The notes: generated from the sequence alone by a model not told the origin. A stretch of DNA of 64,000 nt from Terrilactibacillus tamarindi (GCF_009718825.1 NZ_WNHB01000007.1:1-64000); one strand, 5' to 3'. Positions 18,306 through 27,673 are shown, counted from the first letter of the stretch. Made by a program: numbers and translations.

Positions 18306-19403
18306 ATGAATCAAAATATCATACGTTCATCGGACATTGCTCATTTACTGAATACTTGGTACAGTGCGATACGAAAGAATCATTTGCCAGAGGCTAAAAA
18401 AGTCAAATCGAAAATTGAACAAATGATCGTAGATATGGAAGAAGATCAATCTTTATTAATCTATCATTCACTTCTAGAATTCAGACATAAACTCCTCCTA
18501 GGTCAATATGAAAACGCAAAAACAGTACTGTCCGAAGTGCAGCCATTTAAAGAAGACATGACGGATTTATTGATGTATTACTTTAACTTTTTTTCAGGAA
18601 TATATGCACGCAGTGTCAAAGACTATGAAACGGCACTTTCTTATTATAAAAAAGCAGAAGAATTCGTTTCTAATATTTCAGATGAGATGGAGTTAGCAGA
18701 GTTTCATTATGAAGTTGGATCTATGTATTATCAAATGAAACAAAATCTTATTTCCATTCGTCATGCAAAAACGGCTCTAATGATTTATCAAGACAAAGAC
18801 GACTATTTAAAAAATAGGGCGTATTGTAAACTTCTATTAGCTCTAAATTATGTTGACATGCAAAATTTTCCTGAAGCGAGAAATTATTTTGATCAGGCGG
18901 AGCAGGATTCTCTTAAAATAACAGACTTAAGATTTCAATATGCCATTCATTATAATTTAGGGTTGTTTTTTTCGGAGCAGAGTGAGATTGAAGAAGCCAT
19001 TCATCATTTTTTAGTTGCCTTAAAATTTTGTCACTTTAATAAGCGATTTCAGGTAAAAACACTGTTCACGATTGTTAGAGAAAAACATAAAATAGCAGCC
19101 GTTGATACAGAAGAATGGTTTGTAAAAGGGAGAAGACTAGCAACTGAAATAAATGATAAAGAGTATCTGGTAAAATTAGATCTTATCCATCACTTATTTG
19201 GACGAGCAAATATTGGAGAAGTTGAAGTCGTATTTGAAAAAGGATTAGCTTATTTTGAAGAACAAAAGTTATGGGTCGACTTAGAAGAGTACTTGGTATG
19301 GATAGGGGATTATTACTTTAATCTTCAACACTATGAGAAGTCAACACATTATTATCGTAAAGCCATTGAGATTAAACGGAAAATCATAGGGGAGGTCATT
19401 TAA
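18306..19403 (+). CDS. Rap-type TPR regulator
   Basis: 365 aa with the Rap architecture: an N-terminal three-helix bundle (residues 1-95) and a tetratricopeptide array (about 100-360; for example YYFNFFSGIYARSVKDYETALSYY and YEKSTHYYRKAIEIK). Rap proteins dephosphorylate Spo0F or block response regulators such as ComA, and are inhibited by Phr peptides. GGGAGG precedes the ATG. Its stop overlaps the start of a Phr-like gene by one base, the classical rap-phr arrangement. The target cannot be told from sequence. Confidence 0.9.
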   Translation: MNQNIIRSSDIAHLLNTWYSAIRKNHLPEAKKVKSKIEQMIVDMEEDQSLLIYHSLLEFRHKLLLGQYENAKTVLSEVQPFKEDMTDLLMYYFNFFSGIYARSVKDYETALSYYKKAEEFVSNISDEMELAEFHYEVGSMYYQMKQNLISIRHAKTALMIYQDKDDYLKNRAYCKLLLALNYVDMQNFPEARNYFDQAEQDSLKITDLRFQYAIHYNLGLFFSEQSEIEEAIHHFLVALKFCHFNKRFQVKTLFTIVREKHKIAAVDTEEWFVKGRRLATEINDKEYLVKLDLIHHLFGRANIGEVEVVFEKGLAYFEEQKLWVDLEEYLVWIGDYYFNLQHYEKSTHYYRKAIEIKRKIIGEVI

Positions 19404-19537
19404 TGAAAAGTGGTAAATTGATCACCTTTGTTTTTCTATTGTCTACAGCAATCGTTTTGTTCGGAGGTTTCATACATTCACCTTTATCTCAAACTGAACG
19501 TGGGGTTGTGTTCAATGAGACTGAAATAGTAAATTAA
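19403..19537 (+). CDS. Phr-like pheromone precursor
   Basis: 44 aa: MKSGKLI, then a hydrophobic secretion segment (TFVFLLSTAIVLFGGF), then IHSPLSQTERGVVFNETEIVN. The ATG overlaps the rap stop (TAATG), and GGGGAGG is at the right distance. Phr precursors are exported and cut to penta- or hexapeptides that re-enter and inhibit the cognate Rap. The stretch ERGVV is close in style to known peptides such as ERGMT and ERPVG, so it is the likely mature signal. The cleavage site is inference. Confidence 0.75.
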   Translation: MKSGKLITFVFLLSTAIVLFGGFIHSPLSQTERGVVFNETEIVN

Positions 19538-19553
19538 ATGGCAGTCACTTTTC

Positions 19554-19583
19554 GGCAGTTCCTAGATGAACTGTCTTTTTTAT
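19554..19583 (+). terminator. terminator after rap-phr
   Basis: GGCAGTTC / GAACTGTC with a 6-base loop, followed by TTTTTTATTTTT. Confidence 0.85.
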
Positions 19584-19885
19584 TTTTGATTCTCAAAAGC
19601 TATCGTGCGTGCTCTTTTTGTCTTTAATTGCGGAAAAATATAAAAAATGCAATAAATATAGGTTTATTTAATTAATTAACGGGTATAAAGGCTATAAGCC
19701 CGAAGTTTAATTCATGTATGTAGCGATAAAATGAAGCATATTATGTACTAAACGGATAGCTAAACGTTTTCTTTGGGTTACAGATAGAAAAAAATTAGGG
19801 TGCGATGAATTTTGGGAAAAGGAGGAGTAGGAAAAATTAACTTTAAATTTAAATATCTAAAAATTCAAACATCAGAGGTGTTAAT
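19584..19885 (+). other. long leader of the kds operon
   Basis: About 300 AT-rich bases before kdsA. A modest hairpin (GGGTATA...TATAAGCCC, about 19682-19702) is the only fold noticed. AGAGGTG provides the kdsA ribosome binding site. No clear promoter boxes could be fixed. Confidence 0.4.
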
Positions 19886-20731
19886 ATGGGGAAAACAGTA
19901 AAATTAAATGAAAATATCGTATTCGGTGGAAATCATCCTTTTGTTTTAATAGCAGGTCCATGTGTGATTGAAAGTGAAGATATGGTATTACAAACGGCAG
20001 CTGCCATTCAGGACGTTACGTCAAAACTTAATATTCCCTTTGTGTTTAAAGCTTCTTATGATAAAGCCAATCGTTCTTCTATTTATTCAAAACGTGGACC
20101 GGGAATTGACGAAGGGTTGCGTATCTTAAGAAAAGTGAAGGAAACATTGGATATACCTGTAACATCAGATATTCATGAGCCTAATCAGGCAAAAGTAGCT
20201 GGTGAGGTATTAGATATTTTGCAGATTCCTGCTTTTTTATGTAGACAAACAGATCTGCTTGTTGAAGCAGCAAAAACAGAAAAGATTATTAACGTGAAAA
20301 AAGGGCAATTCCTGGCACCATGGGATATGAAGAATGTGATAAATAAGCTTGAAGAATCCGGAAATGAAAGGATATTATTGACCGAACGTGGATCCTCTTT
20401 TGGCTATAATAATTTGGTCGTTGATATGCGATCATTGCCTACGATGCGGGAACTTGGCTATCCTGTTGTATTTGACGCCACACATAGTGTCCAAATTCCT
20501 GGGGGAAACGGATCATCAACGGGTGGAAAGAGAGAATTTGTTCCCTACTTATCTAGAGCAGCAGCAGCAGTTGGGATAGATTCAGTGTTTATGGAAGTCC
20601 ACCCTGATCCTGATCAAGCATGGTCTGATGGACCCAATATGGTTAAATTATCTGATTTAGAAGAAACACTTAAACCAATTAAAGACATTGACCAGTTAGT
20701 GAGAGATATTCAGATTGTGAATAATCATTAA
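19886..20731 (+). CDS. kdsA: 3-deoxy-8-phosphooctulonate (Kdo-8-P) synthase
   Basis: Condenses arabinose-5-phosphate and phosphoenolpyruvate to Kdo-8-phosphate. KdsA hallmarks: [20 protein letters not shown] (separating it from DAHP synthases), [48 protein letters not shown] and FDATHSVQ. Cys26, His200, Glu237 and Asp248 match the metal ligands of the class II, metal-dependent enzymes; class I enzymes have Asn in place of the Cys. 281 aa. First gene of kdsA-kdsD-kdsC. Unusual in a Gram-positive. Confidence 0.95.
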   Translation: MGKTVKLNENIVFGGNHPFVLIAGPCVIESEDMVLQTAAAIQDVTSKLNIPFVFKASYDKANRSSIYSKRGPGIDEGLRILRKVKETLDIPVTSDIHEPNQAKVAGEVLDILQIPAFLCRQTDLLVEAAKTEKIINVKKGQFLAPWDMKNVINKLEESGNERILLTERGSSFGYNNLVVDMRSLPTMRELGYPVVFDATHSVQIPGGNGSSTGGKREFVPYLSRAAAAVGIDSVFMEVHPDPDQAWSDGPNMVKLSDLEETLKPIKDIDQLVRDIQIVNNH

Positions 20732-20745
20732 TGGAGGTGCTAGTA

Positions 20746-21729
20746 ATGCTGACAAATATGGAAACGAATACAAGCTATTTGGGAAGCATTAAGGAAGCTT
20801 TGGAAACTGAGGCAAGGGAAATTCTAAAGTTAAAAGATCGGTTAGATTCTAGCATTAACGACATTATCAACATGATTCTGAATTGTGATGAGAAGATAAT
20901 CATTACAGGTATGGGGAAATCAGGTTTAATTGGGAGAAAAATAGCGGCCACTTTTGCAAGTACTGGAACATCATCTTTTTTTCTTCATCCTGGAGAAGCC
21001 CTTCATGGTGATTTAGGAAAAATAACCAAAGATGATATCGTTATGGCGATTTCCAATAGTGGTGAAACAGAAGAAATTATGAAAATATTGCCATCTGTTA
21101 GACGGATTGGGGCAAAAATTATCAGTATTGTCGGGTCCAAAACATCGACTCTTGCAAGACGCTCAGATTTTGTTATCGATATTGGTGATATTGAAGAGGC
21201 TTGTCCTCTTGGATTAGCCCCAACTTCAACAACGACAGTCACTCTTGCCTTAGGCGATGCTCTTGCCGTTGCTCTGCTTAAGGCAAGAGATTTCAAGCCG
21301 GAGAACTTTGCTCTTTTTCATCCTGGTGGGTCTTTAGGTAGACGACTTTTATTGACGGTTAACCATATTGCAAAAAGGAAAAAAGTCAATCCGACAGCTA
21401 ACGCTGATGACGACGTCAAAGATGTGTTATTTAAGATGACTGAATCAGGACTGGGTGCTGTAACGGTTGTAGATAAAGAGGGTCGAGTTTGCGGTATCTT
21501 AACAGATGGAGATATCAGGCGTGAACTGACGAAGGGCAACCAAGTTTTAGATAAAAAAATAACGGATATTTATAGCAAAAATCCGATAGTGATTCATACT
21601 AACCAGCTAGCGACAGAAGCACTCCGAATTATGGAAGATCATAATTTTGACGTTCTACCGGTTGTTCAAAAGGATAACAAACCGATTGCTCTTTTACACA
21701 TCCAAGATTTAACGAGATTAGGGTTGTAA
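20746..21729 (+). CDS. kdsD: arabinose-5-phosphate isomerase
   Basis: Interconverts ribulose-5-phosphate and arabinose-5-phosphate, the Kdo precursor. An N-terminal SIS domain (TGMGKSGLIGRKIAATFAST, SNSGETEE) is followed by two CBS motifs (about 205-320). 327 aa from the ATG at 20746, chosen because GGAGG lies eight bases away; an ATG 15 bases earlier overlaps the kdsA stop. A KpsF/GutQ paralogue is the alternative name, but position between kdsA and kdsC settles the role. Confidence 0.93.
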   Translation: MLTNMETNTSYLGSIKEALETEAREILKLKDRLDSSINDIINMILNCDEKIIITGMGKSGLIGRKIAATFASTGTSSFFLHPGEALHGDLGKITKDDIVMAISNSGETEEIMKILPSVRRIGAKIISIVGSKTSTLARRSDFVIDIGDIEEACPLGLAPTSTTTVTLALGDALAVALLKARDFKPENFALFHPGGSLGRRLLLTVNHIAKRKKVNPTANADDDVKDVLFKMTESGLGAVTVVDKEGRVCGILTDGDIRRELTKGNQVLDKKITDIYSKNPIVIHTNQLATEALRIMEDHNFDVLPVVQKDNKPIALLHIQDLTRLGL

Positions 21730-21732
21730 CGG

Positions 21733-22263
21733 ATGATGAGTTCGAAAATTAAACTAATTGTTTTGGATGTCGATGGCGTTTTAACAGATGGTAAGTTAAT
21801 CATAGGAACCAATCATACCGAACTCAAAGCGTTTCACAGTCAAGATGGCATGGGAATTACACTGGCAAGACATGCAGGTATTCAATTTGCGATTATTACG
21901 GGTAGAAAATCAGATGCTGTGAGACGTAGAGCAAAAGAGTTAAGTATTGATTATTTATATGAAGGGATTAGTGACAAGATTCAAGTTTTTGAAAACTTAT
22001 TAAACGAATTAAATATCAGTCATGAGGAAGTTTGTTTTATTGGTGATGATATTAATGATTTGTTAATCCTTAAACAGGTTGGATTAGCTTGTGCTCCAAA
22101 AGATGCGGTAGACATGGTCAAACGAAATGTGCATTATATAACAAAACGCTCAGGTGGAGAGGGTGCGGTTAGAGAGGTTATTGATCGTATTCTTACTGAA
22201 CAGTTTGACTATGATGACTTTGTAATGAAGTTTTTACAAAATAAAATTGAAGTAAAACAATAA
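21733..22263 (+). CDS. kdsC: Kdo-8-phosphate phosphatase
   Basis: Capless HAD-family phosphatase that releases Kdo from Kdo-8-P. Motif I LDVDGVLTDG, motif II (ITGRKSDAV), Lys in GISDKIQ, and motif IV GDDINDL are intact. 176 aa. Starts three bases after kdsD. Last gene of the operon; no CMP-Kdo synthetase (kdsB) or Kdo transferase follows. Confidence 0.92.
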   Translation: MMSSKIKLIVLDVDGVLTDGKLIIGTNHTELKAFHSQDGMGITLARHAGIQFAIITGRKSDAVRRRAKELSIDYLYEGISDKIQVFENLLNELNISHEEVCFIGDDINDLLILKQVGLACAPKDAVDMVKRNVHYITKRSGGEGAVREVIDRILTEQFDYDDFVMKFLQNKIEVKQ

Positions 22264-22277
22264 TTTTCTTTTGACTT

Positions 22278-22304
22278 AGTCCCTTGTTTTGGAGGGGCTT
22301 TTTT
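22278..22304 (+). terminator. terminator of kds operon
   Basis: AGTCCCT / AGGGGCT with an 8-base loop and TTTTTT tail. Confidence 0.75.
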
Positions 22305-22419
22305 ATATGCGTTAAGGTTTGTCGTTAGGTTTTTTGCTGCTTAAATAATGTATGATATGCTAAACTGATATAAATGGTTATGGTTAACAATAATTTACTT
22401 TTTAGGAGGTTCAGTTGTT

Positions 22420-23142
22420 TTGAGAATAGCACTCATATCAGATATTCATGGTAACGCTGTTGCACTAGACGCGGTTTTGGAAGATGTTAAAAAACAGCAC
22501 GTTGATCAGATTTTCGTATTAGGAGATCTCTGTTTCCGCGGGCCAGAGCCAAAACGGGCTTTAGAACGGGTGCGTTCTCTAGATACGGTCGTCATTAAAG
22601 GGAATGCAGATGAATGGATCGTTCGTGGGGTAAAACAAGGTGAGGTACCTGATCACATGTTATCAATCATGAAGAAAGAGCAAGAGTGGGGAGCATCAAA
22701 GCTTGATGAAGATGATTTGAATTATTTAAGTCATTTGCCGACAGGACATCAGCTTCAAGTGGATGATTCGATGATTAACCTGTTCCATGCTACCCCTGAA
22801 AGTTTGTTCGAAGTGGTTCCTTCTGATTCAAAGGATGATGTGCTTTATGATCGTTTTCATCTAGAAGGCTCTGAAAACGTGTATGTTTATGCCCATATAC
22901 ATACAGCCTTCATTCGTTTTATCAAAGGGAATTTGGTTATGAATACTGGTAGTGTTGGTTTGCCGTTTGATGGTGTCGCCAAGGCATCTTATGGTTTATT
23001 AGATATGACGGATGGAAATATAAGCGGACGTATTATTAAAGTTCCTTACGATATTGAAAAAGTAGTCAAGCAGTATCAATCACTTGATTATCCAAATGCT
23101 GAAATGATGATTAATACAATTAGACAAGGTAGATTGGGTTAA
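22420..23142 (+). CDS. YfcE/PrpE-like metallophosphoesterase
   Basis: Calcineurin-like phosphoesterase. Metal motifs ISDIHGN, VLGDLCFRGP, IKGNAD, and YAHIHTAF plus NTGSVGLPFDG are present. 240 aa. The substrate is unknown; such enzymes act on nucleotides or phosphoproteins. The start is TTG at 22420, placed by AGGAGGT nine bases upstream. An R1 repeat begins about five bases after the stop. Confidence 0.88.
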   Translation: MRIALISDIHGNAVALDAVLEDVKKQHVDQIFVLGDLCFRGPEPKRALERVRSLDTVVIKGNADEWIVRGVKQGEVPDHMLSIMKKEQEWGASKLDEDDLNYLSHLPTGHQLQVDDSMINLFHATPESLFEVVPSDSKDDVLYDRFHLEGSENVYVYAHIHTAFIRFIKGNLVMNTGSVGLPFDGVAKASYGLLDMTDGNISGRIIKVPYDIEKVVKQYQSLDYPNAEMMINTIRQGRLG

Positions 23143-23146
23143 TCTT

Positions 23147-23319
23147 AAAGTTACCAATTAATAAGCTACGAGATCTCGGGCGTTGTCCAAGAGGATCTTC
23201 AACTAAAGCCGCTCACGTCCTGTGGCTGGCGCCAGAAGCCACCACATCCTGTGAAGGGTTAGTCCTCAGGAACAGCGCCGCTCTTAGCCTTTTGCTTCTA
23301 ATTTGTCGCCTTTTTGAAC
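23147..23319 (+). repeat. R1 repeat, diverged variant copy
   Basis: The left end is eroded (AGTTACCAATTAATAAGC), the core carries the same variant as 11499-11672 (CAAGAGGATCTTCAACTAAA; CACGTCCTGTGGCTGGCG), and the right end is ATTTGTCGCCTTTTTGAAC. Confidence 0.8.
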
Positions 23320-23663
23320 GCGCATTAAAATAAGAACTTATCGAAGGTGTTTTTAATTAGATATGTATATCAAGTCGACAAGATATCGTGTGAGTGTTGT
23401 TGGAAAAAGTCACTATTTCTCGGGAAATAGCTAATCTTAAGTCGATTGAAACACAAATGATTGTGAATTAAGGGATTGGTATAAATGGATGGATATCCAA
23501 CCTGTTACTCATAATAAAAATTTACATTCTTTTAAAAACATCTAGCTTTTTGTTGGCTTTTTTTGATATTATAATAGAGTGATATAAATTGAAAGCGGAA
23601 TCATATTTTATTAGTTTAATGATTAAACTATACAAAGGGAAATATATAATAGAGGTGAATACA
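23320..23663. other. gene-free stretch before the ROK kinase
   Basis: About 340 bases with a small hairpin CTATTTC-TCGG-GAAATAG at about 23413-23430 and no gene. The frame continues open upstream of the kinase start (from 23589), but that part lacks conserved sequence. Confidence 0.4.
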
Positions 23664-24551
23664 TTGAAATTAGGAGCGATTGAGGCAGGCGGAACAAAAT
23701 TTGTTTGTGCTGTTGGTAATGGCGAAGGTGAAGTATTTGAAAGAATGAAGGTAGACACAGATCATCCCGATAAAACGATACCCGCTGTGATTGAATTCTT
23801 CAAAACGCATCAAGTGGATGCATTAGGAATTGCATCATTTGGTCCAGTTGATGTTGATAAGGACAGTCCAACTTATGGAAACATCACGTCAACACCTAAA
23901 CCAGGTTGGAAGGACTATCCTTTCATCAGTCACTTTGAAAAAGAACTTAATATACCAGTGGGATTCACAACAGATGTGAATGGTGCAGCTCTGGGTGAAT
24001 TAACATACGGTGCGGCGAAAGGCCTTGACGGCTGTCTTTATATTACGGTAGGAACAGGAATTGGTGCGGGTGCTATAAGTAATCATCAACTTGTTCAAGG
24101 ATTTTCCCATCCTGAAATGGGGCATATTCTTGTAAGAAGGCATCCAGAAGATCACTATGAAGGTCATTGTCCATTTCACAAGGATTGCCTAGAAGGACTT
24201 GCAGCGGGACCAGCGATTGAAGCGAGATGGGGTAAAAAAGGTCATCTCTTAACAGATCATGCACTAGCTTGGGAAATCGAAGCAGATTACTTGGCTCAAG
24301 CACTCATGCAGTACATTCTCGTTCTTGCTCCTAAACGGATCATTATGGGTGGCGGTGTCATGAAGCAAGAAAGATTATTCCCGCTCATTAGAGAAAAGGT
24401 AAAGGATCTACTTAATGGGTACGTCGCCTTTCCTCAGGTTGCTGAACACATTGATGACTACATTGTTCCACCTGGACTAGGTGATAATGCAGGTATTACT
24501 GGAGCGTTAATTCTTGCAGGCGAAGCATACAAGACAGTAAAAGTGAAATAA
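23664..24551 (+). CDS. ROK-family fructokinase
   Basis: Phosphorylates fructose (or a related hexose) with ATP. The ATP site IEAGGTKF, DVNGAALGE catalytic Asp region, TVGTGIGAG, and zinc motif HPEMGH...HCPFHKDCLEG of ROK sugar kinases are present. From the TTG at 23664, with AGAGGTG six bases upstream, the protein starts MKLGAIEAGG and is 295 aa. Similar to ScrK/GmuE/YdhR proteins. Stand-alone gene with its own terminator. Confidence 0.9.
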   Translation: MKLGAIEAGGTKFVCAVGNGEGEVFERMKVDTDHPDKTIPAVIEFFKTHQVDALGIASFGPVDVDKDSPTYGNITSTPKPGWKDYPFISHFEKELNIPVGFTTDVNGAALGELTYGAAKGLDGCLYITVGTGIGAGAISNHQLVQGFSHPEMGHILVRRHPEDHYEGHCPFHKDCLEGLAAGPAIEARWGKKGHLLTDHALAWEIEADYLAQALMQYILVLAPKRIIMGGGVMKQERLFPLIREKVKDLLNGYVAFPQVAEHIDDYIVPPGLGDNAGITGALILAGEAYKTVKVK

Positions 24552-24575
24552 TCAATATCTAAGTGGAAGTCCATA

Positions 24576-24614
24576 AAAATGGTTGCTGAATATATCATTC
24601 AGCAACCATTTTAA
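24576..24614. terminator. terminator after ROK kinase
   Basis: Perfect 15-bp stem AAAATGGTTGCTGAA / TTCAGCAACCATTTT with a 7-base loop. Confidence 0.9.
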
Positions 24615-24666
24615 TTTGATATTTTTTTCGCTATCAGCATGTAAGTGGAAATCTAAATTCATCTTT

Positions 24667-24867
24667 CTAACTTTTAAATATATGAGTTTTTCGTTTACTA
24701 AGTAATTTTTCAAACGGAAGAAAACCAATTAAAATAATGATTGATACAAGAACCCACCAATAGTCAAGTTCGTGATGAATAATTTTTCTGTAGACAGTAT
24801 TAACAATACCGTATATTAACAAAATAAGTAGAGCAAAATTGAATCCTTTTCTTCGATTCAATGACAT
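24667..24867 (-). CDS. 66-aa membrane protein, two spans
   Basis: Two hydrophobic helices (about 10-25 and 37-52) separated by YRKIIHHELDYWW, with a basic tail. AGAGGG lies before the ATG at 24867. Not recognised. Confidence 0.55.
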   Translation of the reverse strand: MSLNRRKGFNFALLILLIYGIVNTVYRKIIHHELDYWWVLVSIIILIGFLPFEKLLSKRKTHIFKS

Positions 24868-25046
24868 CAATCCCTCTTATCTGAGTATTAACATCCATAA
24901 TTTATTGGACTAAAAATAATGAATGATTAATATAAGAATAAAACGCAGTTCAATAAATGTCTATGAATTTTTTAAATATTTATGCAAAATGACATAAACA
25001 TTTAACAAATTTTTAATAATTAGTCTAATAGCCTAGTCTTTTTCGT

Positions 25047-25427
25047 TTACAATGTAGCTGGGATCATTTTATGTTTATATTCGAGAACCCGAATAACTCC
25101 CTTATTGACTTTAAACTTTATGGTATCAACGGCAAAAGGTGGTCTGCGTCCAGCTAGAGATGTATGTAGGCTAACGGTGCAAACAAATGCCGTATTACGA
25201 TCAGGATCTAGATTGTTTGTCCGAATTAATGAAACATCGGAAATCGAGATATTCTTTTTACCGTATTGGTGCTTAACAGCATTTTCTATTGCAGGATAGA
25301 GCAAAGAGGTTGTGAAATCTTCTAGTGTATTGGCTGATTTTAAATCCGTTTGTGCATCAGAAATCGAAGTGACAGAGAGTAGAAGTACACAACATATAAA
25401 AAAACTGAAAATGGTATGTTTAACCAT
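25047..25427 (-). CDS. secreted DUF3888-type protein
   Basis: N-terminal signal peptide (VKHTIFSFFICCVLLLSVTSISDA) followed by about 100 aa with the DUF3888 pattern: LLYPAIENAVKHQYG, TAFVCTVSLHTSLAGRRPPFAVDTIKF and EYKHK. Function unknown; widespread in Bacillales. The second of two nearby ATGs is used because GGAGG is seven bases from it. Confidence 0.75.
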   Translation of the reverse strand: MVKHTIFSFFICCVLLLSVTSISDAQTDLKSANTLEDFTTSLLYPAIENAVKHQYGKKNISISDVSLIRTNNLDPDRNTAFVCTVSLHTSLAGRRPPFAVDTIKFKVNKGVIRVLEYKHKMIPATL

Positions 25428-25726
25428 GTTCATTCCTCCATTTTAGTAGAGTAGAATCACTAATTTACACCGTAACACGATTTAGGCATACTAAATAAAT
25501 TTAGCTTTTGTCAGCTTTGATCATTCTTTTACTAGTTTGTCACATATCGTCTTAATTATTCAATTTAAATTTAATTATGTATATCTTCATTAGATGAGAA
25601 CACATGCAAATCACCTTAAAGAAGTCAAGGGAGTTAATCATAGTTTTTCTTGTCTAAATTTCGTATAATAGGAAGTATGCAATTATATATTTCACTCTAA
25701 GTGTTTGCTAAAGGGGCGTAGATGAA

Positions 25727-26701
25727 ATGACGAGTATATTAGTCTTAGGTGGTAGTCAGTTTGTAAGTAAGGCTCTTGCAAAGTACTTAATCAAGGAAAA
25801 TTATAAAGTTGATATTTTAACGAGAGGTCAACATCCCATAGATTATGCTGGTTTTCGAACACATTTAATCGCCGATAGGCATAATAAAGATCAACTCGAA
25901 CAAGTCTTAAAAGGTCGATCTTATGATTATGTGTTTGATGTCTCAGCTTATACGAAAAAAGATATTGAAATATTAATTGATGTTTTACCAAAGTCAGATC
26001 TTAAGCGATATGTTTTCTGCAGCTCTGGAAGCGTCTACCATCATTCCGAAAGCTGGATTGATGAAGAAGGCTCTCGTGGCGTCAATCCAAACTGGGGCGT
26101 TTATGGTCTGGATAAAAAAGTAGCTGAGGACTATGTCTTTTCATATGCGGTAAAAGAATTGCCGATTACAATATTTAGACCTTCTTACATTTATGGAGAA
26201 GGTAACAATTTATATCGTGAAGCCTATTTGTTTGATAGAATCGAACAAGGCAAACCAATACCCGTTCCAGTGGGCGACTGTCAGGTTCAATTCATTTATA
26301 TTACGGATGCTGTTAAAATGATGGCAAGCGTGATTAACCATACTTTTTCTGTTGGAAAAGCCTACAATGTCACTTATAAAACACCAGTGAATTGGAAAAC
26401 ATGGATTGAAACCGCTGAATTAGTTGTTGGTAAAAAGGCCAAAGTTGTTCTTGTAGATGAAGCTCTGTTACCGGACAAAATAAAAACACGGCATTATTTT
26501 CCTTTTAGGCCCGTTTCCTATTTATTATCAAATGAAAAAGCCTTAGCCCATGGACTATACGAACCAACCATTGATTTATTTGACGGTTTGTCGCTTGCTT
26601 ATGCTGATTTTAAAAATAATCCAATGGATCGTATGGATAAAACGATGAACAAAGTAGATGAAGTGGCAAATGGCAGCGTGAATTTAATCGATTATATATA
26701 A
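25727..26701 (+). CDS. NAD-dependent epimerase/dehydratase-like protein
   Basis: Extended SDR fold. The Rossmann motif is the variant GGSQFV (LVLGGSQFVSK), with CSSGSVYHHS supplying the Ser and YGLDKKVAE supplying the Tyr and Lys. 324 aa. Resembles isoflavone-reductase-like or chloroplast-RNA-binding-like epimerases whose substrate is unknown. AAGGGG precedes the ATG. Confidence 0.82.
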   Translation: MTSILVLGGSQFVSKALAKYLIKENYKVDILTRGQHPIDYAGFRTHLIADRHNKDQLEQVLKGRSYDYVFDVSAYTKKDIEILIDVLPKSDLKRYVFCSSGSVYHHSESWIDEEGSRGVNPNWGVYGLDKKVAEDYVFSYAVKELPITIFRPSYIYGEGNNLYREAYLFDRIEQGKPIPVPVGDCQVQFIYITDAVKMMASVINHTFSVGKAYNVTYKTPVNWKTWIETAELVVGKKAKVVLVDEALLPDKIKTRHYFPFRPVSYLLSNEKALAHGLYEPTIDLFDGLSLAYADFKNNPMDRMDKTMNKVDEVANGSVNLIDYI

Positions 26702-26714
26702 CTATTTGTAGATG

Positions 26715-26750
26715 ACAGATTAGCTACTTAAGCTACATCTGTTTTTTTTT
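26715..26750 (+). terminator. terminator after epimerase gene
   Basis: ACAGAT-TA-GCT / AGC-TAC-ATCTGT followed by nine Ts. Confidence 0.8.
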
Positions 26751-26832
26751 GTTTAGAAAGGTTACGTATTTTGCTATATTAATGATTTCATTTTTTGATT
26801 GGTTTTTTTCCGAAAGAATGTGGGTAGTTGTC

Positions 26833-26862
26833 TTGATAACAACATTTCTTGTTCCATATAAT
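26833..26862 (+). promoter_or_regulatory. sigma-A promoter of nitroreductase gene
   Basis: TTGATA, 18-base spacer, TATAAT. The spacer holds an inverted repeat AACAA-CATTTC-TTGTT that could bind a redox regulator. Confidence 0.7.
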
Positions 26863-26889
26863 AAAGTTACTTAGAGGAGGTCCTTAGAA

Positions 26890-27624
26890 ATGAATGATGT
26901 TCTACAAACAATGAGAAATCATGTCTCGGTACGAAAATATAAATCTGAACCTATTCCGCAAGAAACCATTGAACAACTTGTTGAAGCAGCACAGCACGCC
27001 GCTAGCTCAAACTTTGTCCAAGCTTATTCGGTTATTGCTGTAACAGATCCAGACATTAAGGCAGAATGTGCTCAACTGACGTACAACGATCATGTCAAGG
27101 ATGCAGCTGTTTTTTTTGTCATATGTGCTGATTATCATCGTTTAGCTCTTGCTGGTAAAAAACACGATGTGACGATACATACAGAAACAACTGAAAATTT
27201 TCTTGTTGCGACGGTAGATGCTTCACTATTTGCTCAAAATCTGACTCTAGCTTCCGAATCATTAGGCTATGGCACATGCTATATCGGAAGTGTTCGAAAT
27301 AATATCGAAAAAATCAGTGATTTATTGAAAATACCAGAGTATGTTTTTCCTCTTGTTGGATTAACAGTCGGAATACCTGATGAAGAACAGCGAGTCAAAC
27401 CACGTTTACCAAAACGAGCCGTTCTTCATCAAAATGCTTATGATCAAGTTAACTATTCACAGTTACTTGATGAATATGATGAGATGATAAAAGATTATTA
27501 TCAAAACAGATTAACGAATCAAAAAGATACGACTTGGACAGAAAGTATGAGTGCTTATTTATCAAAGAAAAACCGTATTTATATGAGAGATTATCTTGCC
27601 TCTCAAGGTTTTAAATTGGAATAA
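26890..27624 (+). CDS. NfsA-type NADPH nitro/flavin reductase
   Basis: FMN-dependent oxidoreductase of the NfsA/NfrA1 group, reducing nitroaromatics, quinones or disulfides. N-terminal RNHVSVRKYKSEP (FMN phosphate contacts), AASSNFVQAYSVI, DASLFAQNLTLASESLGYG and the C-terminal YLASQGF are typical. 244 aa. AGGAGG precedes the ATG. Confidence 0.92.
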   Translation: MNDVLQTMRNHVSVRKYKSEPIPQETIEQLVEAAQHAASSNFVQAYSVIAVTDPDIKAECAQLTYNDHVKDAAVFFVICADYHRLALAGKKHDVTIHTETTENFLVATVDASLFAQNLTLASESLGYGTCYIGSVRNNIEKISDLLKIPEYVFPLVGLTVGIPDEEQRVKPRLPKRAVLHQNAYDQVNYSQLLDEYDEMIKDYYQNRLTNQKDTTWTESMSAYLSKKNRIYMRDYLASQGFKLE

Positions 27625-27631
27625 AAATAGG

Positions 27632-27673
27632 AAGAGGTGACATAATACGACAGTATTGTGACCTCTTTTTTTT
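27632..27673 (+). terminator. terminator after nitroreductase gene
   Basis: AAGAGGTGACA pairs with TGTGACCTCTT (one mismatch) followed by a run of eight Ts. Confidence 0.85.

Noticed and set aside
19886-20731. DAHP synthase (shikimate pathway) instead of KdsA
   Set aside because: KANRSS, the LCRQTDLL block and the neighbouring kdsD and kdsC are specific for Kdo-8-P synthase.
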